A stretch of DNA of 64,000 bases from Oribacterium sp. oral taxon 078 str. F0262 (GTDB lineage Bacteria > Bacillota > Clostridia > Lachnospirales > Lachnospiraceae), in assembly GCF_000160135.1 (NCBI RefSeq), contig NZ_GG729934.1, forward strand, positions 252,499 to 316,498, read 5' to 3'. A model generated the notes under the pieces. The model was not told where the DNA came from, made no database searches, and saw nothing but the letters and a program-made list of their open reading frames with translations. Shown piece after piece: positions 16,152 through 25,221 of the stretch (position 1 is its first letter; each line of letters starts with the position of its first letter). A program made the translations under genes and the position numbers.

Positions 16152-17246
16152 CTAATCCTCTCTTAAGTGCACGCGGTTTCTCGCGCTTCTGCGGCGTTCC
16201 TCCTCCAAAGCGGCATAGTGCTTTTTCGTCGTATTGACATCCTCATGCCCGAGGACGTCCGCCACGAGATAAATGTCCCCGGTCTCCCGGTAGAGATTCG
16301 TGCCATAGGTGCTCCGGAGCTTATGCGGGGTAATATGTTTTAACGGCGTGACGGCGGAGGCGTATTTTTTTACCATGTTCTCGACTGCCCGTACACCGAT
16401 TCTTTTCTTCTGAAGGGAGAGGAAGAGCGCGTCCTCCGAGCTGGAGAGCGCAGGCATCTTTTTCCGGGCTTTGAGGTAAGAGGAGAGGATGCGCTCTACC
16501 TCATCGCTGAAGTAGACTGTGACCTCCTTTCCGCCCTTCCGGTGAATGCGGATTCCGTCTGAATTCAGGTCCAGATCCTGGATATTCAGCCCTACGCACT
16601 CGGAGACGCGGATCCCGGTGCCGAGCATGAGACTTAAGATCGCGGTGTCCCTAAGGGCCGTCTTTTCATGAAAGCGCTGCTGCCTCTCCGTCAGCTTTTC
16701 CCCGCTCTCCGCTGTATCCAGAAGATCCGCGACCTCGTTTTCGTCCAGACGGATAATTTCTCGGTCCCTGAGCTTCGGGAGGATGAGGAGAGAGGCCGTG
16801 TCCTCCGAAATCAGCTGATCCCGGTAGAGATACTTGTAAAAGCTCTTGAGAGAGGAGATCTTTCTCTTGATGCTCTGCTCATGGTTCAGAATTTCGATTT
16901 TTCCTTTTCCTTTCCGCCCGGAAGCCCGGTCCTCCGGGAGCTCCTCCTGTTCCCGGACCCGGTATTTCAGGTATTCCATATATTCCTCCAGGCGGAGAAC
17001 CGGGAGGCCAGCGATATCCGACAGGACGAATTTTTCGATCGGCTTTCCCGAGAGCTCCGGGACGGAATCTGCAAGAAACTGAAAAAAGACGCGGAGATCA
17101 TAGGCGTAGGCGATTCTCGTCCGAGAGGAGGTCCTCGGTTCAATTGCCCGGAAAAAGCAGCGGCAAAACGGCGGGAGCTCCTGAAGGAGCCCACGGAGCT
17201 TTAAGGTATTGTCGCGATCCATCTGTTCATGATATTTCAGAGGCAT
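16152..17246 (-). CDS. Tyrosine recombinase (XerC/XerD-like)
   Basis: A 364-residue site-specific recombinase. An N-terminal SAM-like core-binding domain (about residues 30-145) is followed by the catalytic domain with Arg213 (GTGIRVSEC), His308 and Arg311 (HKLR), His334 (LGHED) and the nucleophile Tyr344 (KKHYA), so all key residues are present. A GGAAAGGAGGG ribosome-binding site precedes the ATG. It lies next to lexA with no prophage genes around it, so a chromosomal or autonomous role is more likely than a phage integrase. A 38-bp inverted repeat (17273-17310) lies 26 bp upstream. Confidence 0.9.
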   Translation of the reverse strand: MPLKYHEQMDRDNTLKLRGLLQELPPFCRCFFRAIEPRTSSRTRIAYAYDLRVFFQFLADSVPELSGKPIEKFVLSDIAGLPVLRLEEYMEYLKYRVREQEELPEDRASGRKGKGKIEILNHEQSIKRKISSLKSFYKYLYRDQLISEDTASLLILPKLRDREIIRLDENEVADLLDTAESGEKLTERQQRFHEKTALRDTAILSLMLGTGIRVSECVGLNIQDLDLNSDGIRIHRKGGKEVTVYFSDEVERILSSYLKARKKMPALSSSEDALFLSLQKKRIGVRAVENMVKKYASAVTPLKHITPHKLRSTYGTNLYRETGDIYLVADVLGHEDVNTTKKHYAALEEERRRSARNRVHLRED

Positions 17247-17269
17247 TTTCCCTCCTTTCCTCGTTTTTT

Positions 17270-17311
17270 ATTATATCTATTCGTTAAACAAGAGTTTAGC
17301 GAATAGATATA
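17270..17311 (-). promoter_or_regulatory. 38-bp inverted repeat at the recombinase promoter
   Basis: Arms 17273-17289 and 17294-17310 (17 bp, one mismatch) flank a 4-nt centre AAGA. A TATAAT -10 box on the - strand (17270-17275) overlaps the edge of the repeat, though no good -35 was found. There is no T-run after it in either direction. It could be an autoregulatory operator or a site acted on by the recombinase. Confidence 0.55.
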
Positions 17312-17407
17312 GATCTGCTCCCCCGCGTTCTCATTTCCCTTTCAGGCCAAGGAGCTGCTTCCTTCTCATCCTATACCATCTTATCCTATTGTTTCTATAC
17401 CGATTCT

Positions 17408-18853
17408 TCAATTCGTCTTCCTCCAGGTTCTGTGTGAAAACAGGATCAGCATGGGCAGGATCTCCAGTCGGCCCGCCAGCATGTCAAAGATCATGACGAG
17501 CTTTGAAAAATCCGAGTAGGCGGAAAAATTCCTCACAGGGCCCACCATGCCAAGCCCCGGTCCGATATTGTTGAAGGTGGCGGCGACCGCGGAGAAATTC
17601 GTCGTGAAATCGAAGCCGTCGAAGGAAATGAGAAAGACCGAGCTCATGAAGAGGAAGCAATAGAGAATCAGATAACAGTTCACCGATCGGACAATGGGGT
17701 GATCCAGGCTTTTTCCCTCCAGCCGTATCCTTCTCACAGCCTCCGGGTGTATGATGAGGTGCATTTCCTTCCCGATCTCCTTCCCCATGATGATGAGCCG
17801 CGAGACCTTTATCCCTCCCCCGGTGGATCCCGCGCAGGCTCCGCAGATCATGAGAAAAAGGAGAAGCATCTGGCAGGGCGCGGGCCAGAGATTAAAGTCC
17901 AGACTGGAAAAGCCCGTCGTCGTGATGATGGACCCCACGGTGAAGAAGGAGTGATGCAGAGCGTAGAGAAAGTCCCCTCCGCATTGCCGGAGGATCTGGA
18001 AGGCGATGAACAGCGTGGAGAAGGCGATGATGAGAAGGTAATATCTCGCCTCCTCCGAGTGGAGAGAATCCCGGAATCTCCTCTTCTGCATGAGATAATA
18101 GACATTGAAGTTCACCCCGAAGAGGATCATGAAGATCGTGATAAAGAACTGACTCAGCATGCTGTAGTCCGCCATGCCGCTGTTTCGAACCGCAAAGCCG
18201 CCGGTCCCCGCTGTTCCGAAGCCGATGCAGAGCGAATCGAAGAGGGGCATACCCGTCAGAAGAAAGACCGCGATCATCAGGACCGTCAGGGCGAGGTAGA
18301 TCTTATAGAGGGCCTTCGCGCTGTCCGCGACTCTCGGGACCATCTTGCTCACATCGGGGCCCGGGGACTCGGCCTTCATGATCATCAGATTATAGCCGCC
18401 TCCCAGAGGGAGGATGGTGAGCACCAGCACGAGGACTCCCATTCCGCCGATCCAGTGGGAGAAGGAGCGCCAGAAAAGGAGCCCCTTCCCGAGGAACTCC
18501 ACATCCCCGAGGATGGAGGAACCCGTCGTCGTAAAGCCGGAAACGATCTCAAAGACCGCATCCACATAGCGCGGGATCCTCCCGCTCAGAAAAAAGGGGA
18601 GCGCCCCGACCAGGGAGAGGACGATCCAGCAGCCCGCGACGGCCACAAAGCCCTCTCTGGCATAAAAGGCGGTCCTCCGCGGCTTTTTAAAGCCGAGTAT
18701 GGTTCCGAAAATCCCTGAGAGGAGGGCGACCAGAAGGATGGGAACGGCACTTTGCTCCCGGTAGATGAGTGAGATAAGGAGAGGAAGGAGCAAAGACAGC
18801 GCCTCGATCTTCAGAACCCACGCGAGAATATAGACTATCATTCCGAAATTCAT
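17408..18853 (-). CDS. trkH: Potassium uptake protein, TrkH/KtrB family
   Basis: The membrane subunit of a Trk/Ktr potassium transporter, 481 residues with repeated membrane-pore-membrane units. Pore-loop glycine motifs are seen in SGFTTTGSSIL, GTAGTGGFAVRNSG, ITTTGFSS and NNIGPGLG. It is transcribed after trkA, 18 nt away, and the two should form a channel gated by nucleotide binding. An 82-bp part of this gene (18299-18380) recurs at 90% identity at 35672-35753. Confidence 0.93.
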   Translation of the reverse strand: MNFGMIVYILAWVLKIEALSLLLPLLISLIYREQSAVPILLVALLSGIFGTILGFKKPRRTAFYAREGFVAVAGCWIVLSLVGALPFFLSGRIPRYVDAVFEIVSGFTTTGSSILGDVEFLGKGLLFWRSFSHWIGGMGVLVLVLTILPLGGGYNLMIMKAESPGPDVSKMVPRVADSAKALYKIYLALTVLMIAVFLLTGMPLFDSLCIGFGTAGTGGFAVRNSGMADYSMLSQFFITIFMILFGVNFNVYYLMQKRRFRDSLHSEEARYYLLIIAFSTLFIAFQILRQCGGDFLYALHHSFFTVGSIITTTGFSSLDFNLWPAPCQMLLLFLMICGACAGSTGGGIKVSRLIIMGKEIGKEMHLIIHPEAVRRIRLEGKSLDHPIVRSVNCYLILYCFLFMSSVFLISFDGFDFTTNFSAVAATFNNIGPGLGMVGPVRNFSAYSDFSKLVMIFDMLAGRLEILPMLILFSHRTWRKTN

Positions 18854-18871
18854 CGAAAGCTCTTCTCCTTG

Positions 18872-20233
18872 CTATGCCAGAATATCCTTTAAGTCGTTGA
18901 AGCCGGTATTTGTGGTCACGATGATGACGCGGTCTCCGGGAAGCATATAATCCGATCCGCCGGGGGTGATGACCTTGTGGTTTCGGATGATGCCTCCCAC
19001 CAGGACGTTTGGCTTAAAGCGAAGCTCCGAGAAGCTTCTCCGGATGAGCGCCTTGTCCTCTCCCACCTTGAACTCCAGGGCCTCGGCCTTCCCGTCCGCG
19101 ATCCGGTAGAGCGTCTCGACATTGGAGCCGAGGGAATTCTTTAAAGCCCTGACATACTGGATGATGGACTCCGCGACGATCTGCTTTGGGTAAATCACGG
19201 AGCCCAGGTTCATCTCGCTGGTCACATTTTCAAAGGCGATGCGGTTTATTTTTGTGATGAGCCTCGCATCGGAGAGCTTCCCCGCATAGAGAGAAAGCAT
19301 GATATTTTCCTCGTCAAAGCCGGTCAGGGAGCAAAAGGCGTCGGTCGTCTCAATTCCCTCCCGAAGGAGAAGCTCCTGATCCACGCCGTCTCCATTGATG
19401 ATGGTCGCGGCGGGCAGGGCGTCGGAGAGATAATCACAGCGCTCCCGGTTCGACTCGATGATTTTCAGCTTCATCCGGAGCCTGGATTCCTCGACATATT
19501 TTGCGATATAATAGCTGATCCTCCCCCCTCCGACGATCATGCAGTCCCGGACCGGCTCGTATTTGATGCCGATCTTCTGGAAGAAGGGGGTGATATCCCC
19601 GGGGTCCGCGATGAAGTTGATCTCGTCCCCCCCGAAGATCTCGTCGTCTCCGCCGGGAATCCGGACCTCCTCTCCTCTTCGGATGGCGCAGATCAGTACA
19701 TTCACGCCGATCTTCTCCGGGAGATCCCGGAGCCTAAGCCCGCAGAGGAGACTTCCCCCCGGGATCTTCGTCCGGATCAGGTCGAGGCGTCCGCGGGAGA
19801 AGCTGTCGATCTTCATGGCAGAGGGAAAGCGGAGCAGCCTCTCCGCCTCCTTCGCCGCCGCCATCTCCGGGTTGATGACCATCGCGAGATTAAGCTCATC
19901 CCGAAGGTATCCGATTTCATTCGTGTACTGGGGGTCCCGGATCCTCGCGATGGTGCTGCAGTTCCCCTTCTTTTTCGCGATCAGGCAGCAGAGCATGTTG
20001 ATCTCATCGGAGCTTGTGGCGGCGATCAGAACATCCGCATTCTGTATGCCCGCCTCGCTCTGCGTCTGAAGCATGGCTCCGTTTCCGTGGATTCCCATGA
20101 CATCGATGGACTCCACGGCATGCCGCAGAGCCTTTTCATTGTTATCAATAATGGTCAGGTCATGCCCCTCCCGGTTCAGCTGATCCGCCAGGGTGAGCCC
20201 CACCTTGCCGCATCCGACGACAATGATATTCAT
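18872..20233 (-). CDS. trkA: Trk system potassium uptake protein, NAD(H)-binding RCK protein
   Basis: The cytoplasmic regulatory subunit of the potassium transporter, 453 residues, with two RCK modules: a first Rossmann motif VVGCGKVG near the N-terminus and a second MIVGGGRISYYIA near residue 230, each followed by a TrkA_C domain. The ATG at 20233 overlaps the recU stop by 4 bp (ATGA). Upstream in-frame codons lie within recU and are not credible. trkH follows directly. Confidence 0.94.
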   Translation of the reverse strand: MNIIVVGCGKVGLTLADQLNREGHDLTIIDNNEKALRHAVESIDVMGIHGNGAMLQTQSEAGIQNADVLIAATSSDEINMLCCLIAKKKGNCSTIARIRDPQYTNEIGYLRDELNLAMVINPEMAAAKEAERLLRFPSAMKIDSFSRGRLDLIRTKIPGGSLLCGLRLRDLPEKIGVNVLICAIRRGEEVRIPGGDDEIFGGDEINFIADPGDITPFFQKIGIKYEPVRDCMIVGGGRISYYIAKYVEESRLRMKLKIIESNRERCDYLSDALPAATIINGDGVDQELLLREGIETTDAFCSLTGFDEENIMLSLYAGKLSDARLITKINRIAFENVTSEMNLGSVIYPKQIVAESIIQYVRALKNSLGSNVETLYRIADGKAEALEFKVGEDKALIRRSFSELRFKPNVLVGGIIRNHKVITPGGSDYMLPGDRVIIVTTNTGFNDLKDILA

Positions 20234-20790
20234 GCCTTCTGCTCCTCTTCTCTCTCCCTGTCCCGCCGCAGAAGGTCCTCCTTGAGCGGCTCCAGAAAAT
20301 GGATGAACATGTCCTTGTGGGCGCGGATCCGGTAGCTCCTGTCGATCTCCTCGTAGCGGAAGCTCTTCCGCCCCCCCTCCTCTCTCCTCTTCCAGAAACG
20401 ATAAATGTCCCGGAACGGGACATAGTAGCATTCCTGCATTTTGGTAAAGGAAAGCACAATGAAGCTGACGCCGCCCTGTGACTCGAAGTCCCGCATAAAG
20501 AGAACCTGATGCGGATGAAGATTTCGAAGGGAAAAGGACCTCTCCGCGCATTCCTTCGCGTCAAAGCAGACCGGAATTCCCTGGACGACACCGATGTAGT
20601 CCACGGTGGACTTCTGATTAAAGTAAGCCAGATTGATCTGGTGCAGCCCCTTGTCCATGCTGATCGGGGTGATGGGAGTCGGAACCTTCTGGACAAGCGC
20701 GAGCTGCTTCTCCCGGTAGCTCTCCACCGTGAGGTTGATCAGCTCCTCAAGCTGAGAGCCCCTCAGCCCTCTTGAGTTCCATGTACCCAT
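20230..20790 (-). CDS. recU: Holliday junction resolvase RecU
   Basis: A 186-residue resolvase of Firmicutes that cuts Holliday junctions in recombinational repair. The N-terminus MGTWNSRGLRGSQLEELIN and the catalytic segment KSTVDYIGVVQGIPVCFDAKE with its acidic residues and lysine match RecU. It overlaps the end of trpS by 28 bp and the start of trkA by 4 bp. The usual neighbour ponA is absent. Confidence 0.92.
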   Translation of the reverse strand: MGTWNSRGLRGSQLEELINLTVESYREKQLALVQKVPTPITPISMDKGLHQINLAYFNQKSTVDYIGVVQGIPVCFDAKECAERSFSLRNLHPHQVLFMRDFESQGGVSFIVLSFTKMQECYYVPFRDIYRFWKRREEGGRKSFRYEEIDRSYRIRAHKDMFIHFLEPLKEDLLRRDREREEEQKA

Positions 20791-21908
20791 GCTTCCCAGT
20801 CCTTCACAATGGAGCGGTCCTCGAAATAATCGATTCTCATCGCGGAGCGGACCTCGGACAGAGTCTTCTCCGTGCGTTCCGCCGCGCGCTTTGTCCCATC
20901 GCGGAGAATCTCATAGACCTCCGGAATGCGCTTCTCCCAGTCCGCTCTCTTCCTCCGGATCGGAGAAAGCAGCTCCTCCAGAACCTTTAAGAGGAATTTC
21001 TTGCACTTGACGTCTCCCAGTCCGCCCTTTCGGTAGTGCTCCTCCATCTCCTCGAGGCAGCTGTATTCCGGAAGATATTCCGAAAACGCATCCTTCCCGG
21101 AGAAGGCCTCGAGATAGGTAAAGACGGCATTTCCCTCGACATGCCCGGGGTCATTGATATTGATGTGCTCCGGGTCCGTATACATGCTCATGACCTTCGT
21201 CTTCACGGTCTTTTCATCGTCTGAGAGATAGATTCCGTTCCCGAGGGACTTCGACATCTTCGCTCTCCCGTCTGTCCCGGGGAGACGCCTCCGGCTCTCA
21301 TTTTCCGGGAGGAGGATATCCGGCTCGACCAGAATGTCCCTGTGGTAGGTCTGATTGAAGCGGCGCACGATCTCTCTCGTCTGCTCGAGCATCGGAAGCT
21401 GATCCTCCCCTACGGGCACGGTGGTCGCCTTAAAGGCGGTGATATCCGCAGCCTGCGAGACAGGATAGGTGAAAAAGCCCGCCGGGAGCCCGGCCTCATT
21501 CTCGTTTCCATTTTCTCCGGCGCTGAAGCCCCGGAGCTTCATCTCCGATTTCACGGTGGGATTTCTGCTCAGCCGCTGCGTCGTCACGAGATTCATATAG
21601 TAGAAGCTGAGGGAGTGAAGAGCGGGAAGGGCCGATTGGATGCAGATCGTGGAGAGCTCCGGATCGATCCCGACGGAGAGGTAGTCCAGCGTCACTTCTA
21701 TGATATTGTCCCGGATCTTTTTCGGATTGTCCCAGTTGTCGGTCAGTGCCTGATCATCCGCGATGAGGATATTGATCTCATCGAATTTCCCGGAATTCTG
21801 AAGCTCTACCCTTCTCTGAAGGGAACCCACGTAGTGCCCAAGATGAAGCTTCCCCGTCGGACGGTCTCCCGTGAGAATCACCTTTCTGCCCGCATCCTTT
21901 GCTTCCAT
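20763..21908 (-). CDS. trpS: Tryptophanyl-tRNA synthetase
   Basis: A 381-residue class I synthetase charging tRNA-Trp. The HIGH-like motif TGKLHLGHYVG is near residue 18, the KMSKS motif is AKMSKSLGN, and the core segment VGEDQLPMLEQTREI is diagnostic for TrpS. The C-terminal region is somewhat longer than the common 330-residue form. No T-box leader was found in the 186 nt upstream, although many clostridial trpS genes have one. Confidence 0.92.
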   Translation of the reverse strand: MEAKDAGRKVILTGDRPTGKLHLGHYVGSLQRRVELQNSGKFDEINILIADDQALTDNWDNPKKIRDNIIEVTLDYLSVGIDPELSTICIQSALPALHSLSFYYMNLVTTQRLSRNPTVKSEMKLRGFSAGENGNENEAGLPAGFFTYPVSQAADITAFKATTVPVGEDQLPMLEQTREIVRRFNQTYHRDILVEPDILLPENESRRRLPGTDGRAKMSKSLGNGIYLSDDEKTVKTKVMSMYTDPEHININDPGHVEGNAVFTYLEAFSGKDAFSEYLPEYSCLEEMEEHYRKGGLGDVKCKKFLLKVLEELLSPIRRKRADWEKRIPEVYEILRDGTKRAAERTEKTLSEVRSAMRIDYFEDRSIVKDWEAWVHGTQEG

Positions 21909-22094
21909 TTTCCCATCCTCCCAATCTCTAATCCGCTGCCAAAACTTGAGTCCCGCCCGGCTCTTCCGATCACCTGCCGATCTTTATGAGGGACTCCGCT
22001 CCCCTCTTTTCTTTGCAAAATCCGGAGAAACACGGATTCCAGGCACGGAAAGTCCGGATATCAGGAGACTTAAGCTCTATCCGCTCTTTTCCTC

Positions 22095-22451
22095 CTAGAA
22101 CGCATTTCTGTAATGCCTTAGTTCTCCCTCGTCAATACTTATAATATCAAATCGACAGGGAGTATCCCAGAGGGAGAGCTGATTTTGCAAAAGATAATGC
22201 TCCGCGACGCTTCGGATCCTCTCCTGCTTCCTTCGGTCCACCGCCTGAAAGCCATAGCCCTTTTCCGAACGGCTTCTCGCCTTCACCTCGATAAAGACAA
22301 GGCAGTCTCCCTCCTTTGCGATGAGGTCGATCTCATTTCGGTGAAAGCGATAGTTTTTCGACAGGATAAGAAAGCCCCGGGAACGGAGATAATCCGCGGA
22401 GAGCGACTCGTAGTGCTGCCCCTTCTCATGATTTTTCTTCTTGTCCTCCAT
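22095..22451 (-). CDS. yraN: YraN/UPF0102 family protein, endonuclease-like
   Basis: A 118-residue protein of unknown role with a restriction-endonuclease-like core: NEIDLIAKEGDCLVFIEVKAR carries the acidic/EVK catalytic pattern. The chosen ATG (22451) overlaps the end of rnhB by 26 bp; earlier codons lie deep within rnhB. The yraN-after-rnhB order is common in Firmicutes. Confidence 0.85.
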   Translation of the reverse strand: MEDKKKNHEKGQHYESLSADYLRSRGFLILSKNYRFHRNEIDLIAKEGDCLVFIEVKARSRSEKGYGFQAVDRRKQERIRSVAEHYLLQNQLSLWDTPCRFDIISIDEGELRHYRNAF

Positions 22452-23181
22452 CTCCCGGATCCTGTCCTTTCGCCCCTCTCTCCTCTTCCTCCCGTGCCCT
22501 TTCGAAAAGCTTCTTAACGAAGCTTCTCCTGTGGATGCGGCACAGGCCCTTCGACAGGATTTTTTCCCGGTGGAGAGCAGTGCCGTAGCCCTTATGCCTT
22601 GCGAAGCCGTAGCCCGGAAATTCTCTGTCATAGCGAAGCATCAGACGGTCCCTGATCACCTTCGCGATCACGCTGGCCGCCGCGATGGACAGGGACTTGG
22701 AGTCCCCCCGTATGATCGGAAGCTGGGGGATTTCGATGCCCGGGATCGTGACGGCATCATTCAGGAGAAGCTCAGGAGGGCGCCCGAGCTTTGAAGATAC
22801 AGAGAGGATCGAAAGCCGCATCGCCTCATAGCTTGCATTCAGGATATTGATTTCATCGATCCTCTTCTCCCCCACGATGCCGACGCCGAAGGCGAGCGCC
22901 TTTTTTGTGATCTCCGGAAACAGGAGCTCTCTCCTCTTCTCGCTGAGCTTCTTGGAGTCATCGAGATAGAGGATCAAGGCATCCTTTGGGAGAACGCAGC
23001 AGGCTGCCACAACGGGTCCTGCGAGCGGCCCCCTCCCCGCTTCATCAACTCCTCCGATCAGGGAGAGGTTGGGATATTGCTCCTCGTAAAAACGCATCTT
23101 CCGGAGACGGAGAAGCTCCTTCTCCAGGCGCTCATCCCCCCGCTCTCTCACAGCCCTCTCCCTCTCCATCCGATGATCCAT
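22426..23181 (-). CDS. rnhB: Ribonuclease HII
   Basis: Removes RNA from RNA-DNA hybrids and single ribonucleotides from DNA. The 251-residue product has the GVDEAGRGPLAGPVVAA active-site motif and the downstream acidic residue in LNDAVTIPG. The C-terminal tail beyond residue 225 is rich in Glu, Lys and Arg and may be disordered. It overlaps rbgA by 50 bp at its start; a shorter start cannot be ruled out. Confidence 0.92.
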   Translation of the reverse strand: MDHRMERERAVRERGDERLEKELLRLRKMRFYEEQYPNLSLIGGVDEAGRGPLAGPVVAACCVLPKDALILYLDDSKKLSEKRRELLFPEITKKALAFGVGIVGEKRIDEINILNASYEAMRLSILSVSSKLGRPPELLLNDAVTIPGIEIPQLPIIRGDSKSLSIAAASVIAKVIRDRLMLRYDREFPGYGFARHKGYGTALHREKILSKGLCRIHRRSFVKKLFERAREEEERGAKGQDPGDGGQEEKS

Positions 23182-24019
23182 GCTCCAGCGTAATCCTCCC
23201 CAGGCGTCCGGAGCGAAAATCCTCCAAAATGATGCGGGCCGTCCTCTCGTAGTCCGCCTCTCCCCCCTTTTTCACACAGCCCCTCTTCCTCGCGATCTCC
23301 GAAAAGGCGGGAAGCGCCTCCCGGACCGACATAAGCCCCTCTCCGTATCTTTCGGGGAGACTGTCTGGATAGTAGCGGATCAGGTACTTGAGAAGATAGA
23401 AGACGAGCTCTGACAGATTCAGGATCTCATCGTTGACGGAACCGATCAGGGCCAGGTTCAGCCCGACAATCTCCCGCTCGAATTTCGGCCAGGTGATGCC
23501 CGGTGTGTCCAGAAGCTGCAGGCGCCGGTTCACCTTGATCCATTGGTTTCCCCTCGTGACACCGGGGCGGTTTCCCGTCCTCGCCATGGCCTTTCCGACA
23601 TAGCTGTTGATGAAAGTCGATTTCCCCGCATTCGGGATGCCGAGCACCATGGCCCGTATCACCGGTGTGAGGATCCCCCGCTTTTGATTTCGCTCGATGA
23701 TCGGGGCACAGGCCCTCTCGATCAGAGGATTCAGTTTCTTTAAACCGGCGCGCTCTCTCGCATCAATCTCCATACTGTAAAAGCCTCTCCTCCGAAAGGC
23801 CTCGGAAAAGGCGCGGTTTTGTACGGGGTCCGCGAGATCCGCCTTGTTCAGAAGCATGATCCGGGCCTTGTCCTTTGCGAAGCTGTCAATATCCGGATTC
23901 CTGGAGGACTCCGGACAGCGCGCATCCAAAATCTCGATCACGAGCTCTACAAGCTGCAGGTCGTTTCGGATATTCCGCTTCGCCTTCGCCATATGGCCGG
24001 GATACCACTGAATCTTCAT
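23132..24019 (-). CDS. rbgA: Ribosome biogenesis GTPase RbgA (YlqF)
   Basis: A circularly permuted GTPase needed for late assembly of the 50S subunit. In the 295-residue product the G4 motif NKADLAD precedes the P-loop GIPNAGKSTFIN and the G3 motif DTPG, the permuted order of this family; the N-terminus MKIQWYPGHMAKAKR is diagnostic. The gene lies between lepB and rnhB, as in many Firmicutes. Confidence 0.95.
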   Translation of the reverse strand: MKIQWYPGHMAKAKRNIRNDLQLVELVIEILDARCPESSRNPDIDSFAKDKARIMLLNKADLADPVQNRAFSEAFRRRGFYSMEIDARERAGLKKLNPLIERACAPIIERNQKRGILTPVIRAMVLGIPNAGKSTFINSYVGKAMARTGNRPGVTRGNQWIKVNRRLQLLDTPGITWPKFEREIVGLNLALIGSVNDEILNLSELVFYLLKYLIRYYPDSLPERYGEGLMSVREALPAFSEIARKRGCVKKGGEADYERTARIILEDFRSGRLGRITLEHGSSDGEGEGCERAGG

Positions 24020-24069
24020 TGCGAGCCCTCCTTTCGTCAGCGCTGCGATATGGATATGCCGCTTCCCTC

Positions 24070-24600
24070 CTAGCGCGGAAGAGGTCCGAACTTTCGGAAG
24101 GGAAGGAGGCGGAACCATACCCTTCCGCTGATCTGAGATCTCTTGACATTTCCGACATTCTGGAAACGGCTGTCCTCGGAGGAATCCGCGTTGTCTCCGA
24201 TCAGGAAATACTCATCCTGCTGGAGCTCTACCGGATTTGCTGCGATGCCGGGCAGGGCAATATTGGAGACTCTCTGCTTATCCAGAAGCTTTCCGTCGAT
24301 ATAGACGGAGCCATTTTGGATCGTGACGGTCTCCCCGGGAAGTCCGACCACCCGCTTGACATTCTCCGCGCTCCCGCCGCGCTGAAAGATCACGATGTCC
24401 ATCCGGCGAGGGGCAAAGAAACGGTAGCTGAGTATGTCCACTAAAACGATATCTCCAGCGGAGATTCCGGGCTCCATGCTGTGCCCGGAGATCGTGGTCT
24501 GTGAGAGGAAGCTATGGACCACAAGCCAGGCCAGACTGATCATGACGATGACATCCATCAAAAAACGGACCCACTTTCGGATCGGATTTTTCTCCTTCAT
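24070..24600 (-). CDS. lepB: Signal peptidase I
   Basis: A membrane-anchored serine protease that removes signal peptides. The 176-residue protein has one N-terminal membrane segment (about residues 12-32), the catalytic Ser41 in SGHSMEPG and the general base Lys82 in NVKRVVGLPGE, and the GDNADSSEDSR box near the C-terminus. The ATG at 24600 avoids an Arg-rich upstream extension. rplS ends 150 nt upstream behind a terminator. Confidence 0.95.
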   Translation of the reverse strand: MKEKNPIRKWVRFLMDVIVMISLAWLVVHSFLSQTTISGHSMEPGISAGDIVLVDILSYRFFAPRRMDIVIFQRGGSAENVKRVVGLPGETVTIQNGSVYIDGKLLDKQRVSNIALPGIAANPVELQQDEYFLIGDNADSSEDSRFQNVGNVKRSQISGRVWFRLLPFRKFGPLPR

Positions 24601-24680
24601 CGCTCCCGTCTCTCCTCTCTTCGTTTTCCCGGCTTGCCTCGCAGTTGGCTCTTGACGGGACTGATACACTTATACAGCAA

Positions 24681-24714
24681 GAATGGGCGCTCCCGCTGAC
24701 AGGAGCACCCATTC
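24681..24714 (-). terminator. Intrinsic terminator after rplS
   Basis: On the - strand a 13-bp stem (24702-24714 with 24681-24693, one G-U pair) is followed by TTGCTGT. It separates the ribosomal/tRNA-modification operon from lepB. Confidence 0.7.
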
Positions 24715-24750
24715 GCTTGTCTGTTTCCGGTCTCCGCTTTGATTCCGGCC

Positions 24751-25101
24751 TCAGTTTGCCGCCTTGACCTTCGCCGCTTTTCCGACTCGATCCCGAAGGT
24801 AGTTGAGCTTAGCTCTCCTGACCTTGCCCCGGCGGACGACCTCGACCCTCTCAACGAACGGGCTGTGAATCGGCCAGGTCTTTTCGACTCCGACACCGTT
24901 GGAAGACTTCCTGACGGTGAAGGTTCTTCTGTTGGAGCCGCCCTGGACCTTTAAGACAGTCCCCTCAAAAATCTGTGTTCTCTCCCGGCTTCCCTCTCGG
25001 ATCTTATTGTAGACCTTGACGGTATCCCCGGTGCGAAAAAGCGGAAGCTCCGCCTTTTTCTGTCCATCCTCGATCCCCTTGATGATCTCATATGCTGTCA
25101 T
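24751..25101 (-). CDS. rplS: Ribosomal protein L19
   Basis: A 116-residue large-subunit protein at the subunit interface. [20 protein letters not shown] and [21 protein letters not shown] cover the conserved core. The ATG at 25101 has GGGAGGTATCAGC upstream. It follows trmD as in the classic rpsP-rimM-trmD-rplS order. Confidence 0.97.
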   Translation of the reverse strand: MTAYEIIKGIEDGQKKAELPLFRTGDTVKVYNKIREGSRERTQIFEGTVLKVQGGSNRRTFTVRKSSNGVGVEKTWPIHSPFVERVEVVRRGKVRRAKLNYLRDRVGKAAKVKAAN

Positions 25102-25221
25102 GCTGATACCTCCCTGAACTAAAACCATGATGTTCATACGCGATCCTGGCGCCAGCGGAACATCAGATGTTTAACTTAAAAATTCTATCATAATCCGAAA
25201 GGAAACACAAGCCCTTTCAAG

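Noticed and set aside
16152-17246. Prophage or integrative element carrying the tyrosine recombinase
   Set aside because: No phage, conjugation or attachment-site features surround it; both sides are housekeeping genes.
21909-22094. T-box leader for trpS
   Set aside because: The conserved antiterminator sequence of T-boxes was not found on the - strand.
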